A DNA stretch of 64,000 nt from Turritopsis dohrnii (lineage: Eukaryota; Cnidaria; Hydrozoa; Anthoathecata; Oceaniidae). The notes below the pieces were generated by a model. That model was not told the origin of the DNA. It saw nothing but the letters and a program-made list of their open reading frames with translations, and did not search any database. The stretch covers positions 141,499 through 205,498 of the forward strand of contig BQMF02000625.1 of the NCBI GenBank assembly GCA_027922465.2. Reading direction: 5' to 3'. The position numbers and the translations under genes are program-made. Shown in pieces: positions 23,101 to 35,065 of the stretch (positions are counted from its first letter, which is position 1; each line of letters starts with the position of its first letter).

Positions 23101-25539
23101 TATATAACTTGTTTTTTTTTACGAAAAAATCAATACTTTGTGTACATTACTATATGTGTTGATACAACAAGGGATATTACACGATTTCTTAATTTTATGC
23201 GATATGCCCACATCAAATTTGTAAATGCTGAGGGCTTGTGAAATGCATTTCACGCTGCCAAACATCTGTCACGACAAGAAGAGTGGTGACGTATCAAAAG
23301 CTTCATTTTCGATGTGGAATAAGTTTAGAAAGAGCGCTTGGAAAATTTTTGTGAGATCATTACATAATTAAAAAGTGAATTGATGAAAGTCATGTTTTGA
23401 AGCCATCCTGATTTAACGAAGACGCGGTATAATAGTCAAATCGTTTTCTCTAGGTTTCTCTGAACGATCAACTCATGTCTCTGACAAAAATAAGTTAACT
23501 TGCACTCAAAAGTTTAGCGGTCTTTGCTCACGTCGTCGTCCACGGTTGCGTCGCAGTTTGACGGCTTATCAGCCCGACTTCTAGTAATTTATGACGTCAG
23601 ATACTACTAGAATAGAATTTACAAAATTCCAAAACATGAATTCTACAAGGATGATAGTCAAAAATTATTGAAACAAACAGATATCGTGTCGGAAGGACAA
23701 AATGCTAATGCTTTTGTAACTGGCAAGTATTTTCACACTATTATTCAAATCTAAGTTGAACTTTACTTTTCAACTAAAATATTTGATTAATATAGGGTCG
23801 TTATCTTGAACTCTCAAATTGAGCGGATAAAAGGCTCGAGATAGCATAACTTTAAGATAACGAGATTTATAGTGAACTGTAAATGCTGACGGGGACCAAG
23901 ATTTTTTTTCGAGATAACGAGAGCGAACTAGAAAGTTAATGGTTGATATTAAACCATGTATAGAAAGCATCTACATACTTCGAAACACGTGTGCGCATGC
24001 TCAAAGGAAAATGGCTTGATAGCATTTAACATTGTAGAAATTATACAGCAATTTTCGAGCAAAGAATACTTCTATTTATAAACAGTGCATCAACTTGTAA
24101 GTTTCATCCTTTTTCATCAGATCGTCCAACATTTCAAGTGAATTCTTAATATTGAAAAGTCAATGGAGAAAATGAAGAATTAACTTCATGGCTTTAGTTT
24201 ACTTACCAGAAAGCATGTGTTTTCACCAAACCGGTCAGTATAACCAGGTTGATACACCGTGTTGGAAAGCGTATGAACAAGTCGGTAATCAGCGGTCGTG
24301 AAGGTACTAACCACCAGACAAGCTGACCTACCACTCTCCTGACGATAAACTAACATAGAAAAACATTAATTCGTTTTCGTTCGTCCCTTTTGGCTCAAAT
24401 TTTACAGAAATTCAACAGAAATGTAAAAGTTTTTATAAATTAGATGTCAGGTCTGAATACTAAACGAGGTTTTATGGTTGTTTTGGTAACTAACCACTGT
24501 CAAAAGATTAGAACTGTAAGTCTAACCCTTGAAAAGTTCATCAATGGTTTGTTTTATAACACGAACAATACAATTAATTCAATTCGAAGGGAAATAACGG
24601 AACACTATTGGACAACAGACGTCAAAGAGGAAGATTTAAAACTTTTCATTGGATAATTATTGACCAATAATAATTCGATGCCACGATTGAGGGTTCGAAA
24701 AGTTGAATTGGAACTATTTGTCAAGTTTTGATTTCACGAAAATTAATAACAGTTTTCCTCGCTGTTAATGATGCAATCGCACTTTATTTTGCTCCACTAA
24801 CTACAGCCAAGATATAAGTCATCGCTGTCGTTTGCAAACAGTTATAAGAAGCTTTCATAGTTAATGCATATCAAACCTCAGCGTTCTTCTTTAGCAGAGT
24901 ACAGTGCAGCCAATGATGAAACCAAACACAGAAAATTAGACAAAATAAATTCTTCAAAACATTTCCAAGAGATGTGTCATATTACGCCTGTGGAATTAAA
25001 GACATTTTTCTATTGGTTCCCTCCAAAATGTTGTTTCGTCTTCGCCATGTTTACAAAATAAAACATGAAAAGTGACATCTGCCAAAGTAGATTTTGTTCA
25101 TCAGATAAAAGCCCTTGTTAGGAAAGATCTCTATATTAATAAATATAGCTTAAAACTGTTCACATGTTTTCTTGAGAAGAGCTTAATACCGTTCTTAAAA
25201 CTCGCCACTATCATATCAACGGAATTTCAAAGAAGTTTCGATGTATTCGTCATGAAAAACCAACATTTTGATCAGTCGTCCAAAGGAATTAACAGAAAAA
25301 CACCATAAGAAAATTATTCACAGAGTGAGATCGTAAACATATCTTATGACCTCCTTCTGTGTTCAACGTCTTAGCTTTGAGTAAAGCTCAATATCGTCTT
25401 GGGCTTGTTTAGGAAAATGCTTGAAGTTAAATCGTATGACGTCATCAGTAGGGATAATCTGTACACGCCCAGTTTTATTTCCTTTGTAATTTGAGCAGGA
25501 AAAAGAAATTGCACTCGGCATCGCTTTATGCAAGTTAAA
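20153..25539. other. Gene-free AT-rich stretch
   Basis: No domain-bearing exon, RNA gene or clear mobile element was recognised. TGACGTCA-like palindromes recur (near 22917, 23036 and 23592). A pair of opposed TCGTTATCT and AGATAACGA segments at about 23790-23930 hints at a decayed inverted-repeat element, but I could not define its ends. Confidence 0.5.
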
Positions 25540-25800
25540 ATACATAATTTTTTTTTATAAGCGACCAAGGTCAGACGTTAATAGTAATGTTGATTAAATA
25601 AGTGACCATTTTTTAGTGTTTTAATGTTGCTTAATTTGTTGTTAAGCATTCATTGGAAAAGATTATGTATTTCCAGTCTTGATAACCATCGCGTACGTTT
25701 TATTTAAGTACAAAGTCTAGGACAAAGTACTGCAACTTAGTGTAACAGTTTGTGAAATGTGCTGCAGCTATGCTAGTGTTACATCGTTTTAAAATTTCAT
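25540..25800. repeat. Dispersed repeat, family B, copy 1
   Basis: It shares with 34770-35065, in the same orientation, the blocks TTTTTTTATAAGC, GTTGCTTAATTTG, TAAGCATT, AAAGTCTAGGA and TGCTGCAGCTATGC. No coding capacity or terminal repeats are evident, so the repeat class is unassigned. Confidence 0.65.
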
Positions 25801-26616
25801 GTCGCTAATTTATCTAAGATCCTGGTAGTACTGCTGCTTAACTTTTTGAGAAATTTACTAGTGTTGCTCATAAACTTGTTGCTTATAAAAAAACGTTTAT
25901 CCATCTTTAAGGGACGACTACAGTCTTATTTCCCGTTTGTTTTGGTCGATGATCTTGTCGCAAATTACCCCTTATCTCGAAGGAAATCTAATATTTTATA
26001 AGTACAAGGTGTAAAAAGAAGGGTGAATTTCCTTTTTTTTTTCTTTTATCCTATTTTTGTAGAATTATACATTGTACATTATATTTTGCCTGAAATAAGA
26101 AATTTATGTCATCTATATGATTTAGAAACTTTCTTTTTTTGTTTGTTTGTCTAAAAAATAGGATGCGTAATGTTATTAACACTTTAACTAGTCTGTATTG
26201 AAGAAGTACACTAAAACACTAGATGCAACTCAGCTAGTCTGGTTTCCAATCCTAGCACGCTTTGCTTACTCAATTGTATGTCTCAGATATCAAGCTTTAC
26301 ATAACGACCAATTCCCAGTGAACCTTATGTCCGTGGCGTAACTGACTTAAACTTAGGATAGGTGCGTTTTTCACATATTTAGTCTTAGAACGTACAATGG
26401 TAAAGCAATAGCACACTTCATACTATAGTAATAAATGCACGAAATTGCTTTATCCAATTTTGCTGACAAGAAATTAATGATTAATGTAAATATAGTAAAA
26501 AGAATATCTCATTAAAAATTGCTGTGAGATCGCAACCATGTTGGGAAATGATTAAAACGAAAATGCTGAACGAAGAAATAAAACATCTTTTTAGACAGTG
26601 TGGATTATTCAGTATA
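25801..26616. other. Gene-free spacer
   Basis: AT-rich sequence with no recognised gene or repeat. Confidence 0.5.
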
Positions 26617-26802
26617 CAGTCGAGTCTCGAAAACTCGAAACTCGATTTTTCTAACTCGGTAACTCGAATTTTTCCTCGTCAGTCCCTTGACATAATAATT
26701 AGTGTAAGTTTAAACCAATTTCAATTCTCGAAAACTCAAATTTTCGATAACTCGAACTATTTTCACGATCCCCTGAGAGCACGAGTTTTTGGGAGTTGAC
26801 AG
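26617..26802. mobile_element. Pogo/Tc1-like MITE, 186 bp
   Basis: The ends are imperfect inverted repeats (CAGTCGAGTCTCGAAAACTCG against the reverse complement CTGTCAACTCCCAAAAACTCG), and both sides carry the dinucleotide TA. The interior is filled with further ACTCGAA-type sub-repeats. TA duplication and CAGT ends are typical of pogo/Tigger-derived non-autonomous elements. Confidence 0.7.
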
Positions 26803-27504
26803 TACGTGAAAATGTAAGAAATGAACGAAGAGCTCAAAAGGCTTTGTCAGCATCATTTTGTAAGTGCTACATACAAAGCGAAACGTTTAGCTTCAACATG
26901 AAATATAAAAATAAGGTATTTGTAGTCAATAGTCGTGACTGTAAAAAAGCCTCCACGTTGGAGAGAGAGAGAGAGGACTTAGAGAAGAATTTGCAGCCAC
27001 GAAGGAGGCAAGATAAGGATATTTTAATAACAAACTAGTGACTCGTGGATCAATTATTCTATGATTAATATTTGATCCTTGAATGGTTAGGCTTAAATTT
27101 CCACCTGATGCCTTTTTAATTAGGTCCTAGTTGTCACGTGACGTGATGTCATAATAGTTTTGATGAAAAATGAAAAATGAAATGTGTCAAATTGCAAAGA
27201 TTTTTGTAACAATCAATAGACCATCAAAAATAGCACTAAAACCTACAATTTAAGAGAGGAATTGATATGAGTGATGATGGTTACTGCTTGTAAGTATGAA
27301 CAATTCTTTCAAAAAGAATGGAATTCAGTGAAAACATTATGCCACAGTGACACAGGTCAGAAAATATATCTAGAAAGTGTTCATTAGAAAATAGGATGGT
27401 CAAGTTATGGGTTACTTACTTTTTTTTAAAACAATTATGGTCCCACTTAGGCGCAAGTATACCTTTTTTCACTAAATTATGAAATAGAATACGTTATCGA
27501 GAAA
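26803..27504. other. Gene-free spacer
   Basis: AT-rich sequence with a short GA run near 26961. No gene recognised. Confidence 0.5.
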
Positions 27505-27790
27505 AAAAAGGTCGGGGAAAAGTGACCAATCTTTTTGTGGGTGACTAAAGTTTTCTCCGACTAAATTTTCCCCCGACTTTTCTGCACCCGACCAAAAATT
27601 TCTCCGATTTTTTTTTTCCTGACCAAAACTTTTCTACGGCTTATCTTGATTATTTTCTTCTTATATTTAAACTATTTAGTCGGGAAAAAGTAACTAATTT
27701 CAAAAATTGGTCGGGGAAAAGTGACTAAAATTTCCCCCTACTAGAAATTTCCCCGATTAAATTTGTTACCGACTTTTTGTTCCCCGATAA
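27505..27790. repeat. Mosaic of direct and inverted TCGGGGAAAAGTGACTAA-type motifs
   Basis: Several copies of a motif like GTCGGGGAAAAGTGAC occur directly (27511, 27679, 27708) and inverted (for example ACTTTTTGTTCCCCGA near 27773), interleaved with CCGACTAAATTT and TTTCCCCGATT. The stretch can fold on itself and looks like a decayed foldback element. Confidence 0.6.
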
Positions 27791-27844
27791 GGTATTGGAA
27801 CCATATTCGAAGTCATAATCGTTAAATTTTGAATAAGTCAATGT

Positions 27845-28055
27845 AGGAACAGTGTGTATACCGGGTGAGTAAAAAAAAAACAAATAACCGTGTTTCAAAA
27901 AAAATATCTTTCGATTCCATAATTATGAAAGGTAGTTATTTATATTTCTGAATAGAGGAATCCTTTACCTATCTTTTGGTGTATCAGTTTTCTAGTTTAG
28001 TTGAGTAGAAAAAAAGTTATGGACAAAAAACTGGAAGCGGTCCTTTTTCACCGTT
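27845..28055. repeat. Dispersed repeat, family C, copy 1
   Basis: Shared blocks such as CATAATTATGAAAG, TTTTGGTGTATCA and TTATGGACA reappear in reverse complement at about 37600-37800. No coding capacity was seen. Confidence 0.65.
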
Positions 28056-29570
28056 AATAACATAAGGTTTTATTGGTCTTGTCGGGTTCTGTTAGGAGCC
28101 GTCAATTTACTTAGCCGTTGTTTTAGTCGTCACATTTCGAGCGTCTCATATCGAGGTTACTTTGCATAAGAGTAGTTTCATGGGACAATTTGAGTTCATC
28201 AAACTTTTTGCAGGAAAGTCTTATAAAAATGTTTGAAAGAACGAGGCATGACGTAATTTTATGCTCACTGACCCAAGTAAATTTAACAAGGTTTTCACCA
28301 TGAAGTTTTAATGAACTCAATTTGTCACATGAACTTTATGATAAATATACAAAAAACTTGTCTTGAACGAAGACAACAAGTCCCATGGAGCAGGAAGAAC
28401 TACAAAACGCTTTTTTTACATGGTAATCTTAACAAAATCAGACGATTAATATCGCATTATTTCGAAATAACGCCCATATTGCGCCTATATTATTAGTTCA
28501 TTTTTTGTCAAAAAAGTAAATAACATTGTCTCGCAAGGTGAACCCTTCTACAAGACAATAGAAAACGCCATCTTCGGTACCATCAACCGCACAGTTCAAT
28601 CCACGAAATTAAAATTAATTCAATGATAGGGGCGTTTAATCGAGAGGGGCGTTGCTACTGAAACAGGGCGTTTATTTGAAAAGTACAACAACGAAACAAA
28701 GATAAGTGTAAAACAAAAAGATAATAGACACAGTTTACCTGTAAGAATACTCAAATACTTCTATATAAACTGGTGACTGAAAGACTGTAAACAATGGTTT
28801 TAAGATAGCAAGTTTTCACTGGGATAAGTTTAATAGTCTTACTAAACAAAGGGGAAAAAAGCTATTGTTATGGAAATCCCATCTCTGAATATCAGGTTTA
28901 AAAAAAGTACACTAAAAAAAAGTTGGGCGTCAATAAGGAATTCTATTTGCATTTTTTCTCCAACACTTCTATATAACTTGGTTTGAAAAAAATGGATTCA
29001 TGAAATGTGTTCTATAAAACGAAATTCCTTATGGAACGAAATACAGAAATGTTAAAATGTTTAATTATGTATGTTACAGGAAAAGAAGCTGCTGGTACAA
29101 TTATATGGATTAGAATAACTTTGAACAAGGATTCTGCAAACTCGTAACGGAGCATGTTCGACACCCAAGGGATTTGATAACGATATTGAAAAGTCATCTG
29201 AAAAATGAACGAACTGGATTAAAGTGAAACAAGCCCATATGATATCAAAGACACTTAGTATGAATTAAACAAGTATGTTGTACATATATAGAGTGGGAAA
29301 CAGAAGGTTTATGTATAGTATAGATAATAAACACCAAAGTTTTTCTTGACCAATTTTCTATATAGTTTTCATCATCACACTGGCAGGAAATTCGTTTGGC
29401 TAGCGTTTTCAAGTTGACTATATTTGTATATATTCAAAAGTCCATTGGCTGTTTGATGAAGGACGTATTCTTGGGACAGTCATATTAATCCTGCTTGCTC
29501 GCTGAATAGATTTTCCCGTACTCAATTTACTTCAGTGATATCAGCCAGACGAATGCTAGAATCAATCCCA
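28056..29570. other. Gene-free spacer
   Basis: No convincing exon, RNA gene or mobile element was recognised. Confidence 0.5.
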
Positions 29571-29692
29571 TCCCAGTGTGCAAAATCGTCAAAAGTCTCT
29601 GTGGTGAAGAGGATTTCTATTGAAACAGTGTATATATTTCCAAGAAATGCACTCCTTCGCAGTGTTTTTTCAATAAATTTGCTTACTTGGAT
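29571..29692. mobile_element. Palindromic MITE, family A, complete diverged copy
   Basis: TCCCAGTGTGCAAAATC on the left and AAATTTGCTTACTTGGA on the right are the inverted ends. Inside lie TTGAAACAGTGTATATATTTC, AGAAATGCACTCCTTCGCAGTG and TTTTTTCAATAAA, matching the other copies in the opposite relative order. Confidence 0.7.
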
Positions 29693-30420
29693 TCAGCAAT
29701 TGAGTTGCTGTTGACAACCAGGAGAATCAAACAAAAAGTAATCGATTTTGATGTCGTTGACGTAGCGACCACTGTACACCAGCCATCAGAGTACAAAAGA
29801 AAGCAGATGAGAGTCTAGTGGAGGAGTACACTGACAGTAACTTTCTTTTCACTGTCAATTCTTCAGTAATTGCACGTTTTGCTTTTCTTCTCTTAATAAC
29901 TTAACTCTCCTCCAGAGAGTTTGGTTATGTTCTACAACCGCCTATACTTAGATAGTGATACCCTGACCCCATAAACTTAAATTTTGAAAATCTTGAATAG
30001 AACTTCTGCTAGCAGCCATGTCCTGATCTCGTAGCCATTAGAGAAAGTCCACGTCATGATCAAACCTCTCAAAAGAAAGCCCTCCCCACAGCCCCTTCCC
30101 ACAGCGGACACCTCTAAAATAACCGTCACTCAAATCGGGCCACAACAGTGACCACCATTATAGTTTATAATTTCTCCAACTTTTAGTTCTAAAAACCAAA
30201 ACATCTATAATTTTATGAGGCAGTTACCAACATTGAACCTGAGCCAATCAAATATATCTACCCTAAAGGTTCTTTCAATATGCACCTGTTTTATTAGGAA
30301 ACATATTTTGTTTATGACACAACGAGTAAAAAACACAACAACAGCAACAACAACAACAATGACAAAAAAAATTTTCAAAATGATGGAAAGGTCCTAAAGA
30401 TGAAGAGAAACATAATTCGT
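29693..30420. other. Gene-free spacer
   Basis: No gene recognised. A CAA-rich trinucleotide run lies near 30335-30360. Confidence 0.5.
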
Positions 30421-30471
30421 TTTGCAACGTGTAGTAACGTGTAGCAACGTGTAGCAACGTGTAGCAACGTG
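30421..30471. repeat. 10-bp minisatellite, unit GTAGCAACGT
   Basis: About five tandem copies of a 10-base unit with one T/C variant. Confidence 0.9.
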
Positions 30472-30875
30472 CACCAGGGATTATCCCTGCGTGCACTGAC
30501 GCACAAAGAACACGACAGTGATTAGTCATAATAATAGCAACCTTGGTGCTTGCATGTCCACTCCCCCAGTTACTATTTAAACAAGAACCTTGTACATTTA
30601 TAATAACAACAGTGTGTACCTCTCGTAAGGCCTATTCACACTACGAAAGAAAACTTTCCAAAGAAAGGCCAAATATAAATGCGTAAACTAAATGTTATGG
30701 GAAACCACAAAAGTCACTATGTACGATGAAATTGAGCAAACGAACAATATGTAATAAATCATCTCACTGAGGAATCTGGAATTAATGCTGCTCTTAATGG
30801 AAACTCTTTCATGTGTACAAAACATAAAACCTTTATGTGAACCAATCTCTCCTTTTATATCTACTAATAATAAAC

Positions 30876-31456
30876 ACTAGCTGCCAAGGCGGCGTCGCTC
30901 GCCGCTCATGTCTACCTGCTCTGAATCACTGTATCAATAAACATCAAATTTCCTTATAAACGGCTCATAGAACTTGGAAAAGATTTGAAGTCACAACCTC
31001 TGGTGTGCAGTCAGTGTTACATCAGTGTTACATTAACTATTTTTCAGGTTTTTCATTATGTGTTACTTATTTATTTTTTAAAACCAATCGTTGATAAGTA
31101 CAACAATACACTCAAAACGTAGGAAGAAAAAATTTCAACTTTTTATTAGCTTTTGTTTTAAAAAAGTTACGCGCTCTAACATGGGTGTTATCAAACAGGG
31201 CGAAAATGGTTTCTCTTCTTAAAAAGTTCACACGGGAGGAGAAAAAAAAAGCACGTGCTAAATGAATAAACTGAATAAAAAAAACGTTCGATCATAAGCG
31301 CTTAACAAATAAAAGAAATTAAATTATTAAAAGAAAAGCAAAAAATATTTATATCATATATCATGACACACCATAAAATAATTTCGCTCACAACTCAATC
31401 TACCATTTTGCGTGACTTACAAACAAACAGACGGAGAATCGGCTATTAATACATAG
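30876..31456. repeat. Hairpin-headed repeat, unit 1 of a tandem array
   Basis: It begins ACTAGCTGCCAAGGCGGCGTC, in which GCCGCC-type and GGCGGC sequences form a short GC hairpin. The body carries TTTTATTAGCTTTTG, GCGCTCTAACATGGGTG and AAATGAATAAA blocks, and the tail is an ACAGACGG-type microsatellite plus GGCTATTAATACATAG. No protein domain was recognised. The structure resembles non-autonomous elements with a terminal hairpin and a microsatellite tail. Confidence 0.7.
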
Positions 31457-32318
31457 ACTAGCCGCCAAGGCGGCGTCGATCGCCGCCCATGTCCACCTGC
31501 TCTGTATCACTGTATCAATAAACGTCAAATTTCCTTATAAAAGGCTCGTACAACTTGTGTTCAACCAGAAGCATATTCGAAGTCACAACCTCTGATAAAA
31601 CCAATCTTTTATTAGTGTAACAATTCACTCAAAATGTAGAGAGAGAAAACTTCAACTTTTTATTAGCTTTTGTTTTAAAAAAGTTACGCACTCTAACATG
31701 GGTGCTATCAAACGTAAGGGGTAAATAGTTTCTCTTCTTAAAAACATCACGACGGAGGAGAGAAAAAAGGCACGTGCTAAATGAATAAATAGAATAAAAA
31801 ACGTTCGATCAGAACGCTTAACAATTAAAAGAAGAAATTAATTTGTTAAAAGAAAAGCAAAAAAAAAAAAAAACATTTTGTTTTGATATAATACTCTTTT
31901 TTTACCTATCGGTTTTTAAACATTTTGATTGCTCAAAAAAAAAGTTCACCCGTCTCAGACAGTCAGGCAAGAGATAGTGGCAAACCGCACATGCTGCCAC
32001 GTTCTGCCACTGCTGCTTTTTGTCCAAAATGTTTAATCAGTTAGTTTCTTTGTATTTAGTTGATGTACTGTTTTCAAAGCCAAGTCAACGTGGAATATAA
32101 AACTAACAATAATGATAAAAACAAAACGTTATTCCTATTAGTTCATCAGCCAAAAAAGTCACGTTCGATTGGAGTTGCAATGTATTTGCTTCGAACTCAC
32201 GTCGCACACAAAAAAAGAAATAATTTCGCTCACAACTCAATCTACCATTTTGCGTGACTTACAAACAAACAAACAAACAAACAAACAGACAGACAGAGAA
32301 TCGGCTATTAATATATAG
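31457..32318. repeat. Hairpin-headed repeat, unit 2
   Basis: It starts ACTAGCCGCCAAGGCGGCGTC immediately at the end of unit 1 and repeats its body blocks, then adds a segment containing AAAGTTCACCCGTCTCAGAC and CTGCCACGTTCTGCCACTGC. It ends with (ACAAAC)n, (ACAG)n and GGCTATTAATATATAG. The head-to-tail junction with its neighbours is exact. Confidence 0.75.
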
Positions 32319-33257
32319 ACTAGCCGCCAAGGCGGCGTCGCTCGCCGCCCATGTTCAGCATGCGTTGACTTCACGAAAAATAAAATTAAGGAATTGGCAA
32401 CCGAAAGTGTTACCATGTTGTAGAGCTCGAAAAACTGATTAAAAAAATGTATGGGATCGTTCCGCTACGATCAACCGTTACAGAGATATCATTCTTCAAA
32501 GATTTTGATGACGTCACAGGACCCCTTCCAAAAAAGTTAGACTCAAATTTTTTGTCACCCCATCGCCTGTATCGCGGACCCGAAAAAACGTCAGTTATCC
32601 TAGCGACAGATTCGAAATCAAATATCAAATATCAGTTTAAACAATGGTTCCAAAAAACCCCAAATTTCATGTGTTATTTATTTGCACTCAAAACGTAGAG
32701 AGAAAAAAAGTTTTTATTAGCTTTTGTTTTAAAAACGTTACGCGCTCTAACATGGGTGCTATCAAACAGGGGGAAAATGGTTTCTCTTCTTAAAAAGTTC
32801 ACACGGAGGAGAGAAAAAAGGCACGTGCTAAATGAATAAATAGAATAAAAAAACGTTCGATTAGAACGCTTAACAATTAAAAGAACAAATTAAATTATTA
32901 AAAGAAAAGCAAAAAAAAAAAAAAAAAAAATTTTCTTTTGATATGATACTCTTTTTTTACCTATCGGTTTTTAAACATTTTGATTGCTCAAAAAAAAAGT
33001 TCACCCGTCTCAGACAGTCAGGCAAGAGTTAGTGGCAAACCGAACATATGCTGCCACGTTCTGCCACTGCTGCTTTTTGTCCAAAATATTTAATCAGTTA
33101 GTTGATTGGGGGTTGCAATGTATTTGCTTCGAACTCACGTCGCACACAAAAAAAGAAATAATTTCGCTCACAACTCAATCTACCATTTTGCGTGACTTAC
33201 AAAAAAACAAACAAACAAACAAACAAACAAACAAACAATCAAACAGACAGACAGACA
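32319..33257. repeat. Hairpin-headed repeat, unit 3 (longest, composite)
   Basis: It starts ACTAGCCGCCAAGGCGGCGTC. The first 370 bp match the solo unit at 36957 (CATGTTCAGC, CGGACCC and AAAACGTCAGTTATCC blocks). The rest repeats the unit 1/2 body, including TTTTATTAGCTTTTG and CTGCCACTGCTGC, and the tail is (ACAAAC)n-(ACAG)n. The unit is therefore a composite of two related repeats. Confidence 0.7.
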
Positions 33258-33742
33258 ATGTTTTTTGAATATTCAAATGCTATTATCTCAATGCAATGGC
33301 AAAAAAATCATTTAAGTGCCTCAATATACTACTGGAATGAACAAAAAATCCAGCTTGAACAAGATGTATACTTTACTAGCATATTGTTGGAAATGTCCTT
33401 ATTTTATTCCATTGTTTGTTGTCAGATAGAAAGTGTGTCCATATACATGTTAGTCGCATGAAGGAAATTTTCAAATCTCAAATCTGTAGAAATTTACCTG
33501 AAAAAACACTGGTGTTTTGAGATATAGTTAATAATTAAGCAAGTCCAAAGCTATGCTGTCATTGAGAGTGAATTTGCCTAAAGGATTGAAATCTAAACTC
33601 TGTGTATTCTCAAGAAAAGGATGTCAAGTGGTAGATATATATGATTGACAGAAACAGTTCATTCACCATGAAAGCGAACTTGAAACGATTTCTATAAAAT
33701 TACAATATTTCAATATTTTCAAAACATTAACAATAATTCTAA
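33258..33742. other. Spacer with nothing recognised
   Basis: AT-rich sequence between the repeat array and the 3' end of the gene at 33743. Confidence 0.5.
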
Positions 33743-34516
33743 TTATTTTCGTTTCCTCTTATCTCTACTCAATGCCAGCATCAAAGTGATTCCTTTTATT
33801 CGGGATTTCCGCCGAAAGATAGTCAGTTTCCATGGCTTTAACGTCAAGTTTCCGAAACCATGACAACGTGCAAGCAATGGGCACAATGTTGGCTTAGGTT
33901 TGAAACTCCCAAAACACTGAAAACCAGGCGGACAAAATCGTTTTTTGCGTTGGAAGACGGATGTTTTTAGTTTGTCACTCCAGGTGCTGTCGGGAAGTTT
34001 TGGATGCACCTTCTTTTCTCCCAGCAAACGTAACAAGCCTCGACGCAGAAATCCATTGGGTATTACAGTCTCTTTGTGAGTGCTTGTCATCTTTGTATTT
34101 TGACACAATGTTTTGATTGTTATTGACACTCTTGGTACAGGAATCATCGATATGTATTCATTAATTCCGATTTTGTTAAGTTCGTACAATTTTCTTTGAA
34201 CTAAGAGTTTTTTCTTGACCCATACAATAGTTCCGTTTTCCGATTTTGAAATTTTGGTAATACCATTCGGAACAGAATTTTTAAGAAGTCTATCAAAGGT
34301 AGTATCAATTTTGATTGTTTCCAGTCTAGTGCATTTTATACGAGGAACCTTCTGGTTGTTTGAATATTCACTCATTAGTACGTATGCATTTTGAGCCAAG
34401 CCTTTCTCAAATGTTAGTACCATTTCAGCCTCATGTTCGCACATACGTATTGGATGTAAAATATGGTTTATATGGTCTAGACTGACCAGTGACTTGCACA
34501 ATTCTCCACGAACAAT
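33743..34516 (-). CDS. Unrecognised long exon, probably the terminal exon of a minus-strand gene
   Basis: An open frame of about 257 codons lies in otherwise stop-rich DNA. On the minus strand it is preceded by a good acceptor (CTCATTTAG at 34517-34525) and ends at a stop at 33743, so it fits a last coding exon with upstream exons further right. The product is basic. Its C-terminal third carries a small cysteine cluster (FCPPGFQCFG, then LCPLLARCHG) and a very basic tail. I do not recognise the family. It could also be a long chance frame. Confidence 0.4.
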   Translation of the reverse strand: MVRGELCKSLVSLDHINHILHPIRMCEHEAEMVLTFEKGLAQNAYVLMSEYSNNQKVPRIKCTRLETIKIDTTFDRLLKNSVPNGITKISKSENGTIVWVKKKLLVQRKLYELNKIGINEYISMIPVPRVSITIKTLCQNTKMTSTHKETVIPNGFLRRGLLRLLGEKKVHPKLPDSTWSDKLKTSVFQRKKRFCPPGFQCFGSFKPKPTLCPLLARCHGFGNLTLKPWKLTIFRRKSRIKGITLMLALSRDKRKRK

Positions 34517-34769
34517 CTAAATGAGATTGGAAATAAATAAATGCTATTGCGGATATCGTATTAAAATACCCTTGGAATCTCTTGGACACTCCTCTGACGG
34601 AAATGGGAGTTAGCCTATAGCCTATAGCCTATAGCCTATGAAAGTGTATGCGGAATTTTAGATAAATAAGTGTAGATCAGTTTGCTTCGTATATTTCAGG
34701 TTTATTTCGAAATGCTGCTACCGTTTTGTGCCATACGGATCTTGTTGAAAATGAAAATTGAAATCCTAT
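34517..34769. other. Spacer with a 7-bp tandem repeat
   Basis: AGCCTAT is repeated about four times at 34612-34639. Nothing else was seen. Confidence 0.6.
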
Positions 34770-35065
34770 TACACGTTGTTTTTTTATAAGCAACCAAGGT
34801 TAGACATTAGTAATAATATTGCTTAGAAAACAATCATTTTTTACTAATATTGTTGCTTAATTTGGTGCTAAGCATTAATCGATAATATATATATATATGT
34901 CCCATCTTGAAAACATTTTTGTATGTTTTAGTTTTTCAATAAAGTATCAAGTATAAAGTCTAGGAAATTCAAATAATTATATAGATCTCACAACGTAAAA
35001 CTGCAAGCTACTGTGGCAACTCAGTGTAACAATTTTAAGAAATATGCTGCAGCTATGCAAGACAA
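34770..35065. repeat. Dispersed repeat, family B, copy 2
   Basis: Second copy of the sequence at 25540-25800, in the same orientation and diverged by point changes and small indels. It contains a short AT microsatellite near 34885. Confidence 0.65.

Noticed and set aside
26524..27038. Possible coding frames with Arg/Glu-rich ends
   Set aside because: The first overlaps the pogo-like MITE and the second contains a GA microsatellite, so both are explained by repeats.
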